From NCBI RefSeq assembly GCF_008065115.1, contig NZ_CP042913.1, positions 904,338-968,337 on the forward strand: DNA of 64,000 nt. Direction: 5' to 3'. Of the stretch, positions 27,333 through 35,766 are shown in pieces. Both the position numbers and the translations under genes were made by a program. A model generated the notes under the pieces. It was not told the origin of the DNA, made no database searches, and saw nothing but the letters and a program-made list of their open reading frames with translations. Within the stretch, counting starts at the first letter, position 1; every line of letters begins with the position of its first letter. The stretch is from Bythopirellula goksoeyrii. GTDB taxonomy: Bacteria > Planctomycetota > Planctomycetia > Pirellulales > Lacipirellulaceae.

Positions 27333-27686
27333 GTGAACAAAAACGTTATAAGTGGTGTTCTGGCCGTCCTCGTTCTCGCGGCTGTTGCCATACCCCACAA
27401 TCTGCCTACCGAAATCAAGGATCCGTATGAATCGAAACTCTTGGGTTGGCTAATTAGCCTATGGATTTCGTGGGGTGTTGCTTTGCTCGTACTTATCATT
27501 GGCTGCAAGTTTGGCCCGAAACTGAATTACGACGAATCAGCAACACTTGGCGAAATCATTCACTGGAAGCACTTTCCGAAAAACTGGCGGGAGATGCTTT
27601 TTGTACTATTATTCTTCGCGGGTGTAGTCTTGGTGTTCATTTTGACTATCGCGTATATCTCTGCTTATGGGGAGCAGGGGCATTAG
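27333..27686 (+). CDS. Small integral membrane protein, 117 residues
   Basis: Three hydrophobic segments (about 5-22, 37-58, 88-112) with a polar loop (FGPKLNYDESATLGEIIHWK). GTG at 27333 follows CGGAG by six bases; the longer reading from 27180 would overlap the previous gene by 53 bases and has a non-protein-like N-terminus. Family not recognised. Confidence 0.6.
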   Translation: MNKNVISGVLAVLVLAAVAIPHNLPTEIKDPYESKLLGWLISLWISWGVALLVLIIGCKFGPKLNYDESATLGEIIHWKHFPKNWREMLFVLLFFAGVVLVFILTIAYISAYGEQGH

Positions 27687-28054
27687 CCCCTCACTTGCCG
27701 CCCTCTCTGTCTTCCATCAAGTCGTCATCGATAAAGTGCGGCGTGAACAACCGCCGAGCTAAACGGCCGCTCGTTTCTGTGGACGGGCAGATTCTCCGAT
27801 GCCATTTAGCGTGTCATGCCAACTGCTGGCTGAATGAAACCTCATCCCAGGTTCAATGGCTGTATTTGCTAGTTGTAAATGAACAATCGCAATGCTATAC
27901 TCGCACCTGAGTGAAGAGCTCTTCAATAACCAGAGCAGCTCTACTTATGAGCGGCATTTTCTTCCATCTATTCGGAATCGCTTCGGTAGCAAGTGCAATA
28001 CTTGTGGTGCTATTGTCTTTTGTGGTTTTTCATGAAAGGAAAGTGAGGCACCAC
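27687..28054. other. Gene-free stretch
   Basis: A 368-bp gap. A frame open from 27911 into the next gene contains one hydrophobic stretch (FHLFGIASVASAILVVLLSF), but its start has no ribosome site and the true signal peptide begins at 28055. Nothing else was seen. Confidence 0.4.
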
Positions 28055-28709
28055 ATGTCGAGAGCAGTGCCGTTTTTCATTGCGTCTCTTGCCACTGCTG
28101 GGTCTTGTGCTTTCTCAGATGCAGGGCCAGTCCGCTGGGAATTTTCGGATGGTGGCAATGGCCATTGGTATGAAACCGTAGCGGGACCTTTTCAATCGAC
28201 AGGTGTCACATGGTTTGAAGCGAGTCTCGATGCTGAATCACGAGGAGGATACCTGGCAACAATAAGCTCCGCTGCAGAAAATGATTTTGTGTTTGGCCTT
28301 GTCGACTCACCCTTATACTGGACAACAGATGGCATCGGGAATTTTTTTTGGGCCTTGGCTGGGAGGAGTGCAAGATACCAAAGCGTCAGGTCCAGCATCA
28401 GACTGGTTTTGGGTCACCGGTGAACCATTTACTTTCACCAATTGGCACCTAGGTGAACCGAACGATCTCTTTGGAAACCTAGAAGAAGATCGTATTGTTT
28501 TCTTCGCTTCCGAAGGCGTGTCCGGCAATCGATCCAATCTTTGGAACGACGAGTGGAGTATGAGACGTATTAACAACTACTATGTAATTGAGTATGTGCC
28601 GGAGCCCGCCACTTACGCTATAGCTCTTGCTTCACTATTCCAGGTGATTGGCCGACCTCGCTCTGGAAATCTCACCTCATTGCTTCTTAGATCACAACGT
28701 TCTGGGTGA
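28055..28709 (+). pseudogene. C-type-lectin-like PEP-CTERM protein, split by a T8 run
   Basis: Translation from ATG 28055 (GAGG six bases upstream) gives a signal peptide, then 'GPVRWEFSDGGNGHWYE', a lectin fold start ('RGGYLATISSAAENDFVF') and DSPLYWTTDGIGNFF. At 28342-28349 there are eight T. With seven, the frame would continue as GPWLGGVQDTKA, 'GEPFTFTNWHLGEPNDLFGN', LWNDEW and end in the PEP-CTERM motif VPEPATYAIALASLF. Both halves are well preserved. This may be a recent mutation, a phase-variable tract or a sequencing error. The intact product would be about 217 residues and surface-anchored. Confidence 0.85.
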
Positions 28710-28846
28710 GTTCCATGTTTCGGACTAATTAATAGTGGTCACATTGTCGCCTGACATCTTAATTTGACAAACTGCTAACCGTTAGTTGTTCGGAGTGCAC
28801 AAGCCATAGGTGAGATCGGAGCAATCTATCATTTGAGGTAAATGAA

Positions 28847-29425
28847 ATGATGAATCAGTTATCAATGGCTGTTGCAGTTTTATTCCTTGTTGGTTGCGGC
28901 GATCCTTATAAGGCAAAGCAAGACAAGCTAAAGGCGATTGAGTTGAAGTTGGACTCGAAAATCGCAGAATTGCAGGAGACTACGACGGCTCTGATTAGGT
29001 TACACCACGAGAGGATAGAAGCAGGGAGTTTGCCTGCTGATATAGTGGGGAGAGGGTTAGGGAAAACTCCACTTGAACAAAGCAATCGTCTGTTGACGTT
29101 ACTAGGCGAGAGGAGCGAAGCCGAGATTTTGCCTGCTGATTTAGAGGAGAGAGAACTAGGTGAAGATCCACTTGAATCAAGCGATCGTCTGTTTGAGTTG
29201 CAGGGACAGGCAAAGCAACGATACGTCGCGAAGAAGGCCGAGACCGAACCGCAACGCCAGAAGCTGTACGAACGAATGATCATACTAAAGCAAGAGGTTG
29301 ATGAATTAAAGAAGCAGCACACAGAACAAGTAGAGAGTTTGAGAGTCAAGGTAGGGCATAAGAGTTCAGATAAAGACAAAAGTAAGATAATCACTCAACC
29401 GCCAGGGCCACCTGACCCGAAGTGA
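28847..29425 (+). CDS. Coiled-coil lipoprotein, hypothetical
   Basis: A 192-residue protein with a lipoprotein signal peptide: hydrophobic stretch then LFLVGCGD, lipobox Cys near residue 17. The rest is almost wholly charged helix (about 22-60 and 115-165), interrupted by two similar units, each with 'AEILPADLEERELGEDPLES-DRL'-like sequence (first: ERIEAGSLPADIVGRGLG; second: ERSEAEILPADLEERELG). The tail is Pro-rich. ATG 28847 lies eight bases after GAGG. Unknown role; possibly a periplasmic spacer or adaptor. Confidence 0.75.
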   Translation: MMNQLSMAVAVLFLVGCGDPYKAKQDKLKAIELKLDSKIAELQETTTALIRLHHERIEAGSLPADIVGRGLGKTPLEQSNRLLTLLGERSEAEILPADLEERELGEDPLESSDRLFELQGQAKQRYVAKKAETEPQRQKLYERMIILKQEVDELKKQHTEQVESLRVKVGHKSSDKDKSKIITQPPGPPDPK

Positions 29426-29882
29426 GAAAAATCTGCGATAGACAGGGCATGTTGGGAGTGGTGTGCACAACCACTGAGGATAACAGCATCGTTCTAAGCA
29501 CGTCAGCTTTATCGACCTTCGTACTTTCGCTCTCTTGGATTTGTAGCCAACTTACTCGATCGCTGACGGCAAGTCGGGACTAGGAACCCGAACGTCCTTT
29601 AGAACCCAGTGCGGCCATATGCCACTGGTACATGGATCTGGTTCAGCGGAGAAAAACATGTTCTGAGTTACTCGCGTTGTGTTGGCTCCAACAATCTGGG
29701 CGTGCACGGCGGCAGACGGGGAGAAAGAGATTGGTATCTGGGGGCATGGGACGGGGTTCCCCCCTTCGCGGGAATGACGGTGAGTGGTTGGAGGGGAGCG
29801 TCTCTCCGGTCATCCGCCGCGGCGGATGACCGGCGTGCCAATAGTCGCTCCGCGGCAATAGTGACCGACCTTACGGCCCGTG
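29426..29882. other. Convergent intergenic region with perfect palindrome
   Basis: A 457-bp gap between converging genes. It contains the 28-bp palindrome at 29806-29833. A 97-codon plus-strand frame (29609-29902) is Arg/Gly-rich, runs over the palindrome and is judged non-coding. No RNA gene recognised. Confidence 0.45.
29806..29833. repeat. Perfect 28-bp GC-rich palindrome
   Basis: Two exact 14-bp complementary halves with no spacer (CCGGTCATCCGCCG and its complement). It lies 50 bp behind the stop of the minus-strand cyclase gene. It may act as a hairpin at the transcript end or be a mobile palindrome; there is no T-run. Confidence 0.8.
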
Positions 29883-31178
29883 TTAAGCCCGATAGATGGT
29901 AACTGCCTTCTCTCTCCCTTTGACGTGGATTTCGTCGATTCGCTTTAGATCATGGGAACGAGTACAGGCCGCGAGGGCTTGGTCGCTGACGACCAGGTCA
30001 GCCTCCACTTGCTTGGTCATCCCTTCGAGTCGACTGGCTAGGTTGACCGTATCACCGATCACGGTATACGCCGCACGAGTGGAGGTACCTACATTGCCGG
30101 CCACGACGGGGCCAAAGTGAACACCGATGCCGTGTTTTAACTTGGACAATCCCTTTGACTCACGATCTCGATTGTGCGCGTCAATGGCCCCCATCATTGC
30201 TTGGGCACATTCGACTGCACGATCGGCGTCGTCGGGTTTGGGAAGCGGTGCTCCAAATACGGCCATGATGCCATCTCCCATGAACTTGTCGATGATTCCT
30301 CCATGTTCGGTGATCGTGTCGACCATCACGCTCATGTAGTCGTTGAGTTGTTCGACGATTTCTTCTGGTTCCAACGACTCTGAGTAGGTGGTAAAACCGC
30401 GAAGATCGGAGAATAGCACAGCCACATTTTGTCGCTCCCCACCAAGACGAAGCTCAGACTCCTTCAACACTTTGTCGGCCACTTCGGGCGATATATAGGC
30501 GCCCAACTTGGATCTAGCTGATTCGGACAGTAGCGTTTCATTGGCAGACTGTTCGACCAAGCGGCACGTTCGAGTGGCAATCGTCACTCCTAAGACCGCG
30601 GAACCGATCAGCCCGATTCCTACCGTGAGCCATTCAGCCCAACCGATGACGCGCAGATTGTCGACTTGAATAGTGCTGGTTGTCACAAGAGCAATCAACA
30701 TCGCGCTGTTGATGGCCGCGCCGAAGTAGGCTGCGGCGGGTGACAAGCGGACCCCCGCAGTAACGATTGCCAGATAGACAAACGACGCACCATGGACTTC
30801 GACAATACTGTCATGCGATGCACCCGGAGCCAGCACATACATCAGCACCAACGAATTGATGAGAATAGCATCGATGGTGATCGAGGTGTAAGTAAGTGCC
30901 GCACTGGGGTTCGTGTTACGAAGGCGATAAAAGACGTACAAGCTCCATCCTAGGCCCAACATGCCAAGCACAAATGCAGCCACGGCCCGGGGTACAAGCT
31001 CCAAGAGATATTCGCCGTGGACAATCGGCCACATGAGTGTCACAGTCAAACCACACACAAGCCGCGCCCAAGCGACTCCCAATTCACCTTCCCGTGCCGC
31101 TGCGCCGAGAAGATCCGCAACGATCGCCTGCGCGCGGTTGCTATTTGCTGAAAATGGAGGATTATTGATCGGGAGCAT
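29883..31178 (-). CDS. Membrane-anchored class III adenylate/guanylate cyclase
   Basis: A 431-residue protein. About six N-terminal membrane helices (40-205) lead to a short linker (SKLGAYISPEVADKVLKESE) and a class III cyclase catalytic domain (about 245-430). Metal-binding aspartates are Asp258 in LFSDLRGFT and Asp302 in DKFMGDGIMAVFG. 'AAYTVIGDTVNLASRLEGMT' supplies the transition-state region. The product is probably cAMP. The sensory part is the membrane domain. It stands alone with no cNMP-binding effector nearby. Confidence 0.93.
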   Translation of the reverse strand: MLPINNPPFSANSNRAQAIVADLLGAAAREGELGVAWARLVCGLTVTLMWPIVHGEYLLELVPRAVAAFVLGMLGLGWSLYVFYRLRNTNPSAALTYTSITIDAILINSLVLMYVLAPGASHDSIVEVHGASFVYLAIVTAGVRLSPAAAYFGAAINSAMLIALVTTSTIQVDNLRVIGWAEWLTVGIGLIGSAVLGVTIATRTCRLVEQSANETLLSESARSKLGAYISPEVADKVLKESELRLGGERQNVAVLFSDLRGFTTYSESLEPEEIVEQLNDYMSVMVDTITEHGGIIDKFMGDGIMAVFGAPLPKPDDADRAVECAQAMMGAIDAHNRDRESKGLSKLKHGIGVHFGPVVAGNVGTSTRAAYTVIGDTVNLASRLEGMTKQVEADLVVSDQALAACTRSHDLKRIDEIHVKGREKAVTIYRA

Positions 31179-32075
31179 TTTGATTTGAGAACGTGCAAAT
31201 GGTGTTCATGATGCACTGGTCAGAAGTAATCTTGGTTTTCCAGATATTTTAACGGGTGCTTCCGTATGACAGGAGCCAGTCTCATCCCGATTGGCCAGAA
31301 TTCAATTCATTTTGGCACATTCAAAGGGATCTGAGTTGAAATACCAGAACGTATTGATAGCCGAAGTAGGGGACCGAGTGCTTCTTGAGGGATGACGAGT
31401 GTACTCTGGAGATGACGCTTGTCAACGATTGGAGCGTGCTGCCGGTGGTTGGGGGACTCGTTGCCGTAGACCTTGGCCAAGGTGCATTGATGACGCTACT
31501 GCTGGTCAGCCTCCTCTGCTTATTCGTGATGAGCAAACAGGTCGAGAACCCGGTCATCACAGCTGAATTCAAACAGGCCGAATTCGCACAGGAGTTTGAT
31601 CTCGATAACGTCAACTTCATCAGCAACGCGGAACTCGAAGAAAGGTTTTTGAACACGGCGGCTGTGGTACTTGCGGTTGGAATGACGTCGAGAGTTCGCC
31701 ACGTTGAATCTTCGCTACTCGGCCAGACTTCTTCCCTCACCTCTGACTCGCGCTTAGCGCCTCCCTGCTTCTCCCGCCCCAGACTCGCCAATCGTCGCTC
31801 CGCGGCAATTTCCAAGCCACTCCCCCGGTCCCTTCTCGATTCTCGCAACTCAGAACTCGCAACTTCCCTCAATTTTCTTGTAGAAATTGTGCCACTCGAT
31901 TCGTTAACATGCGCGTCGAGTGCTCAGAGTCTCGTGCCAATCACTCTGGCTCCACGCTGCGCAGTGAATGGCCACAAGAAACCCAGCGCGGCCTTGTGCC
32001 GCAACCAAACAAGGCTGAATTCAGCCGCCGACACCTAAAGAATGGCCGAATCAAGAGAATTCCAGGTTACTGATT
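31179..32075. other. Gene-poor stretch
   Basis: About 900 bp with no confident gene. A plus-strand frame (31385-32038, 217 codons) contains one hydrophobic stretch (ALMTLLLVSLLCLFVMSKQV) and an acidic stretch (EFAQEFDLDNVNFI), but its last 100 codons are Ser/Arg/Pro-rich low-quality sequence and its start has GGAG with no spacing. It may hide the relic of a short gene at about 31412-31690. A copy of the word TCGCTCCGCGGCAAT, also at 29849, occurs near 31796. Confidence 0.35.
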
Positions 32076-32142
32076 AAACGCAGAGGTCGCCGAGACGCTG
32101 AGATTCGCAGAGAAAGAAAATGAGTAGCTTTCCTCTGCGTTT
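32076..32142. repeat. Inverted repeat, CGCAGAG family
   Basis: Arms AAACGCAGAGG (32076-32086) and complement (32132-32142). The left part, GATTAAACGCAGAG, is identical to the start of the element at 12511-12524, so both derive from one dispersed family. The 368 bp from here to 32510 hold no gene. Confidence 0.7.
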
Positions 32143-32510
32143 TAAGAATAATTTGTGAAAGCTGCGAAGAATTGAATCGTTAGTAGCACAAAGATGTGCA
32201 AGAAGGAAGAATAGTTGTTATTGTACTTTTCGTGTCTTCTCGTGCTTTTCGTGGCTACTGACAACTGACAATTCTGCGCGGAGGCTGCGCAGATGGGTGA
32301 CACTTGGGTTTTTGTCGCGGGGAGACGGAATTTTGTTTTCAAAACTATTGAAGAATTGCTCTGAAACTCGGGGAAAGTCAACAACTTGGATTTAGTTTTA
32401 TATTTTTGTTTTATCGTTTCAATAAAATCAGCCGAACGAAACTCCCCCTCCGGAGGAGCAGTAGCCAGCCCGGGGAGGGGATTAGGAGAACGGGGTAATG
32501 GGTCAAGTTC

Positions 32511-32828
32511 TCAATGCCCGTGGTGCCAATGCCCCGTCTGGTGGTAATCGTAGTGGCCAGGGATATAGTCATAATGGTTGTAGTGCCTTACGAATCCGCC
32601 CGGATGATAGTCGTAGTGGCTCGTGTCATGCCAATAGTGCCTTCCACCTCGGTGGCCCCTGTGATACACATGGTGGCGTGGACCATCATGATACCCGTTA
32701 TTCCAACCTCCGTAGTAGCCTGAATGCCCTACTCCAACGAAAAACCCTTGAGCCTTGGCATCGTTGGTAACCAAGGCAAAGCTACCCAGCACCAACATTG
32801 CCGCAATTAATAATTTCGCAATTTTCAT
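32511..32828 (-). CDS. Small exported His/Tyr/Gly-rich protein
   Basis: A 105-residue protein with a signal peptide (about 1-27, ending TNDAKAQG). The mature part is dominated by His, Tyr and Gly (for example HGPRHHVYHRGHRGG-like runs and 'HYDYHPGGFVRHYNHYDYIP'). It could bind metal ions or be a structural envelope component. ATG 32828 has GAGGGGAA five bases upstream; the longer reading to 32930 is rejected. Such short His-rich exported proteins are frequent in planctomycetes, with no known function. Confidence 0.75.
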   Translation of the reverse strand: MKIAKLLIAAMLVLGSFALVTNDAKAQGFFVGVGHSGYYGGWNNGYHDGPRHHVYHRGHRGGRHYWHDTSHYDYHPGGFVRHYNHYDYIPGHYDYHQTGHWHHGH

Positions 32829-33214
32829 TTTGATTCCCCTCTGATGACAGTCTCTCGGCCCGTTGAATTCTGGCCAATAGAAGCAATCGCGAATTGTGTG
32901 CCGATTTGGTAGCACACGATAAATCGGCAAAAATTGCCGATTCTTGCTGGTCAGCGCGAAGGGGAGATTGCGATCAATTTGGTCGCGCCTGTCGTCTGAA
33001 TGATTTGATGTGAGAAGGGAAAGCTATTTTCCTCGAGAGGCCGGAGACTGGTCAGCTTCAGAAAGTCCAACTTGACATGTTCGTCCACCGCGTCCGTTAC
33101 TATGACATGGAACCGGGTAGATTTCACGGAGAAATAGAAGAACTAAAGACTGGGACTTGTTCTCGCAGAAGCACAGAGACTACGTTGGTTGCGGCCTGAA
33201 GTTGCGATAAGATA
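32829..33214. other. Intergenic region with short hairpin
   Basis: A 386-bp gap between two minus-strand genes. AATCGGCAA (32922-32930) and its complement (32934-32942) form a 9-bp stem with a three-base loop. It may be an operator in the promoter region of the His-rich gene or a hairpin of the ROK transcript. Nothing else was seen. Confidence 0.45.
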
Positions 33215-34450
33215 TCAATTGGATACCAACGCTTCTTCACTCACTCCGTTCTGAGAATCATTCTGTCTCAAAGAACTTAAATAGCCATCCAGATTGGGCA
33301 CCAAAGAGTCGGTAAGATAGTTGATCACGCTTGCGACGGTACCATCTTGCAAGCTGCAACTCGCAAGGGAAAACTCGCATGCTGACACCGAAGGTTCCAA
33401 GGCAAGCGCCTTGGTTTTCTCAACCAACCTATTAAGTAATTCGGGACACGCCTCAAAAACGCGTCCGTAGATGAAGAAGGTACCTGGATTAAGAATATTC
33501 ACGACATGAGCCAGTCCGATAGCCAGATACTCACACATCCGCTCCAATTCATTGATGGCCTGCTGGTCGCCCGCTTGGGCCATTTCTAGAACTTCGTTGA
33601 TTCGGACTGGGCGACCTAGAATACCCGACATTCGCTTTTCGATGGCCCACTCGCTGGCAACGGATTCGAGGCAGCCTCGTTTTCCACAGACACACATCTC
33701 TCCATCGGGAACGATCAGATTGTGACCAATCTCTCCTGCAAATCCACTGTCTCCGGTGAGGAATCGGCCCTCCACCATCAGGCCTAAACCAATACCAGCA
33801 CACAGGTCAAGCATCGCAAAATTAGAGATCTCCTTGGCATTGCCATGCAATCGTTCTGAAAGCGAGAGGGCATGCGAATCGCGAACGATAACACACTCTT
33901 GCCCCAAGTGTGCTTGGATATCTCTACCAATCGATTTGCCATTAAGGAATGGCATATTTGCCGACAAGACAACGACTTGTTCGCGATAGTCGATTACGGC
34001 CGGCACGCTAACGCCCACGCCCAGGGTCTTTTTGCCACCCTGAAGCATGAGTTGCTTGGCACTGGTTTCGAATTCTTTGAGTAGCGTTTCGTAGGTAGCT
34101 GGCGTGGAAAATCGGACCATGCTTTCTTCGTGGACTACTCCGTTCAAATCACCAACGACGACTGTACATTCATCTCCACCAAGTGTGATGCCAATGACTT
34201 GAGAGTTTTCACTCGCCAAGCGGAGTCGTTTCGCTGGACGCCCCGGGCCTTCCGAAGTATCGTCGATTTCTTCCAGCAGTTGCGAATCCAAGAGCGAAGA
34301 GACCGCCTTGGCTACAGTGGGAAAGGTGACTCCAATGTATTTCGACATCTCGGACCGCGTCGAAGGGCCCCGTTCTTGGATCATCTTCAAGACAAGACGC
34401 TCATTGATCTTGCTGAGCAGCTTAGGTTGAAATGGTGAAACATTGTTCAT
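33215..34450 (-). CDS. ROK-family transcriptional regulator (NagC/XylR-like)
   Basis: A 411-residue regulator. An N-terminal winged helix (about 10-75, 'RSEMSKYIGVTFPTVAKAVS') is followed by a ROK sugar-kinase-like domain (about 80-390). It shows 'GITLGGDECTVVVGDLNGVV', 'GEIGHNLIVPDGEMCVCGKR' with the zinc-type C-x-C-x4-C pattern, and GCLESVAS. ROK repressors sense sugars or sugar phosphates. It is the last gene of a co-oriented set with a GH18 chitinase and an SSS symporter, so it probably represses their transcription in response to an amino-sugar signal. Confidence 0.92.
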   Translation of the reverse strand: MNNVSPFQPKLLSKINERLVLKMIQERGPSTRSEMSKYIGVTFPTVAKAVSSLLDSQLLEEIDDTSEGPGRPAKRLRLASENSQVIGITLGGDECTVVVGDLNGVVHEESMVRFSTPATYETLLKEFETSAKQLMLQGGKKTLGVGVSVPAVIDYREQVVVLSANMPFLNGKSIGRDIQAHLGQECVIVRDSHALSLSERLHGNAKEISNFAMLDLCAGIGLGLMVEGRFLTGDSGFAGEIGHNLIVPDGEMCVCGKRGCLESVASEWAIEKRMSGILGRPVRINEVLEMAQAGDQQAINELERMCEYLAIGLAHVVNILNPGTFFIYGRVFEACPELLNRLVEKTKALALEPSVSACEFSLASCSLQDGTVASVINYLTDSLVPNLDGYLSSLRQNDSQNGVSEEALVSN

Positions 34451-34594
34451 TGGTAGGTCACTTGCGTTTTTGCCGAGGCATTCGTCTGCTGTCTATTTTA
34501 AGCGACGTTGAATTAAACATTCAAGCCAGTTTTCCCCTGCGAATGGGAAAAAGGCAGAGCATGTGGGCACATCGCTCTATCGACAGCATAATCG

Positions 34595-34663
34595 GTAGCG
34601 TGGGCGCCGCCCGGCGGAACCCACCGTGGGGTTAGAAAAATTTGTGGGCGGTGCCCACCCTAC
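34595..34663. repeat. GTGGGC-type inverted repeat and probable chitinase terminator
   Basis: Imperfect arms at 34595-34612 and 34646-34663. On the minus strand, GTGGGC-ACC-GCCCAC (34658-34644) followed by AAATTTTT lies directly behind the chitinase stop and should act as an intrinsic terminator. It is related to the repeat at 20630-20690. Confidence 0.6.
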
Positions 34664-35760
34664 TTGCGCATCTTCTCTTTTGCCGCTTCTTGCAGTGGAT
34701 TGCTGCCATCAGAGAGACGGTCGCCGGCGATTTGCCAAAAGAAGACACCGCGGAGACCCTGCTTCATGGCCCATTCAGTTTTGAGCGAGGTCGATTGCTC
34801 ATCGTCGTAGCATATGATCTCCGAACCATCCTTGGCAATCAGCCAAGGGTTCTTGGTTTCATCGTCCCAGGTGCGTTTCCAATTCGGTTCCGCTTTTAGC
34901 TCAGCGATTTGCCGATAATTAATTGCATCACGCCGGGGTTGAGGTGCATCGACCGTCGTTGCATAGGGTGCTTCGACAGCAAACACGCGGCCATAGAGCG
35001 GGAGACCAACCGCCAAACGCTCGGCTGGATAGTTGCGGCCTTCGATCAGGTATTGAATCGCCGAATCGGTGGAAAACTTTTCTCCCTCGGGAACCTTGGA
35101 TGACAAATAGAGCGGAGATTGATGGCCGGCGAAATCTGTCCAAGGACCTGTGAAGTCATAGGTCATGAGATTTATCCAGTCCATATTCTCCAACAGCAGT
35201 TCGTTTGTGAGCCATTTCAATCGATCGGGATGACAGTTGACCGCCATGGTCAGAAGCATAGGCCGCTGTTTCTTTTCACCCAACTCATCGAGCAACTTGC
35301 GAAACTGGCGGGTCATCCGCTCGAAGCACACGATTTCCGTCTTCGTGTCTGGATATTCCCAGTCGAAATCGATGCCGTCGTAGTCGTAGCCATCAACGAC
35401 GTTCATTACCTCCTGCACATAGCGATCCTCGGCTTGCCGACCCTGGCTCATGGCGATAAATGGCTCCTCGCTCCCCCCCCCACCCAGCGATATCAGCACT
35501 TTCACACCCGCCTGATGGGCATCGTGAGTCAATTGGCGATTGGGAACATGCTCTCGCAGATTCAAACTTCCATCGTCACTCGCCCCCAGAAATGCATGAG
35601 CGAGATGGGTGTAGAGACCGAAGTTGATATCGCGTGGCAGACCGGCGACATATCCCAGAAAGACTTTTTCTGTAGTCGATTCGTTGGAAGGGGCAGCGCA
35701 AACGTGGGACCAAGCCAGAGAGCAAATCAACAGAGCAATCAAGAAACTTGTGGATCGCAT
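34660..35760 (-). CDS. Exported glycoside hydrolase family 18 (chitinase-like)
   Basis: A 366-residue exported enzyme. A signal peptide (about 1-23) leads into a GH18 TIM barrel with SLGGGG at about 91-96 and the catalytic DxxDxDxE motif DGIDFDWEYP at 128-137 (acid Glu135). 'LLLENMDWINLMTYDFTGPW' and AVGLPLYGR follow, plus the final WAMKQGLRGVFFWQ strand with the conserved Trp. It should cleave beta-1,4-linked GlcNAc polymers. ATG 35760 is preferred over GTG 35766 by ribosome-site spacing. It starts six bases after the symporter stop, so the two form an operon. Confidence 0.92.
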   Translation of the reverse strand: MRSTSFLIALLICSLAWSHVCAAPSNESTTEKVFLGYVAGLPRDINFGLYTHLAHAFLGASDDGSLNLREHVPNRQLTHDAHQAGVKVLISLGGGGSEEPFIAMSQGRQAEDRYVQEVMNVVDGYDYDGIDFDWEYPDTKTEIVCFERMTRQFRKLLDELGEKKQRPMLLTMAVNCHPDRLKWLTNELLLENMDWINLMTYDFTGPWTDFAGHQSPLYLSSKVPEGEKFSTDSAIQYLIEGRNYPAERLAVGLPLYGRVFAVEAPYATTVDAPQPRRDAINYRQIAELKAEPNWKRTWDDETKNPWLIAKDGSEIICYDDEQSTSLKTEWAMKQGLRGVFFWQIAGDRLSDGSNPLQEAAKEKMRK

Positions 35761-35766
35761 TGTCAC

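Noticed and set aside
31321-32038. Overlapping frames of 183 codons (minus) and 217 codons (plus)
   Set aside because: Both are Ser/Arg-rich and lack a sensible start. The plus frame has one hydrophobic stretch, so a relic gene is not excluded, but I cannot support a CDS.
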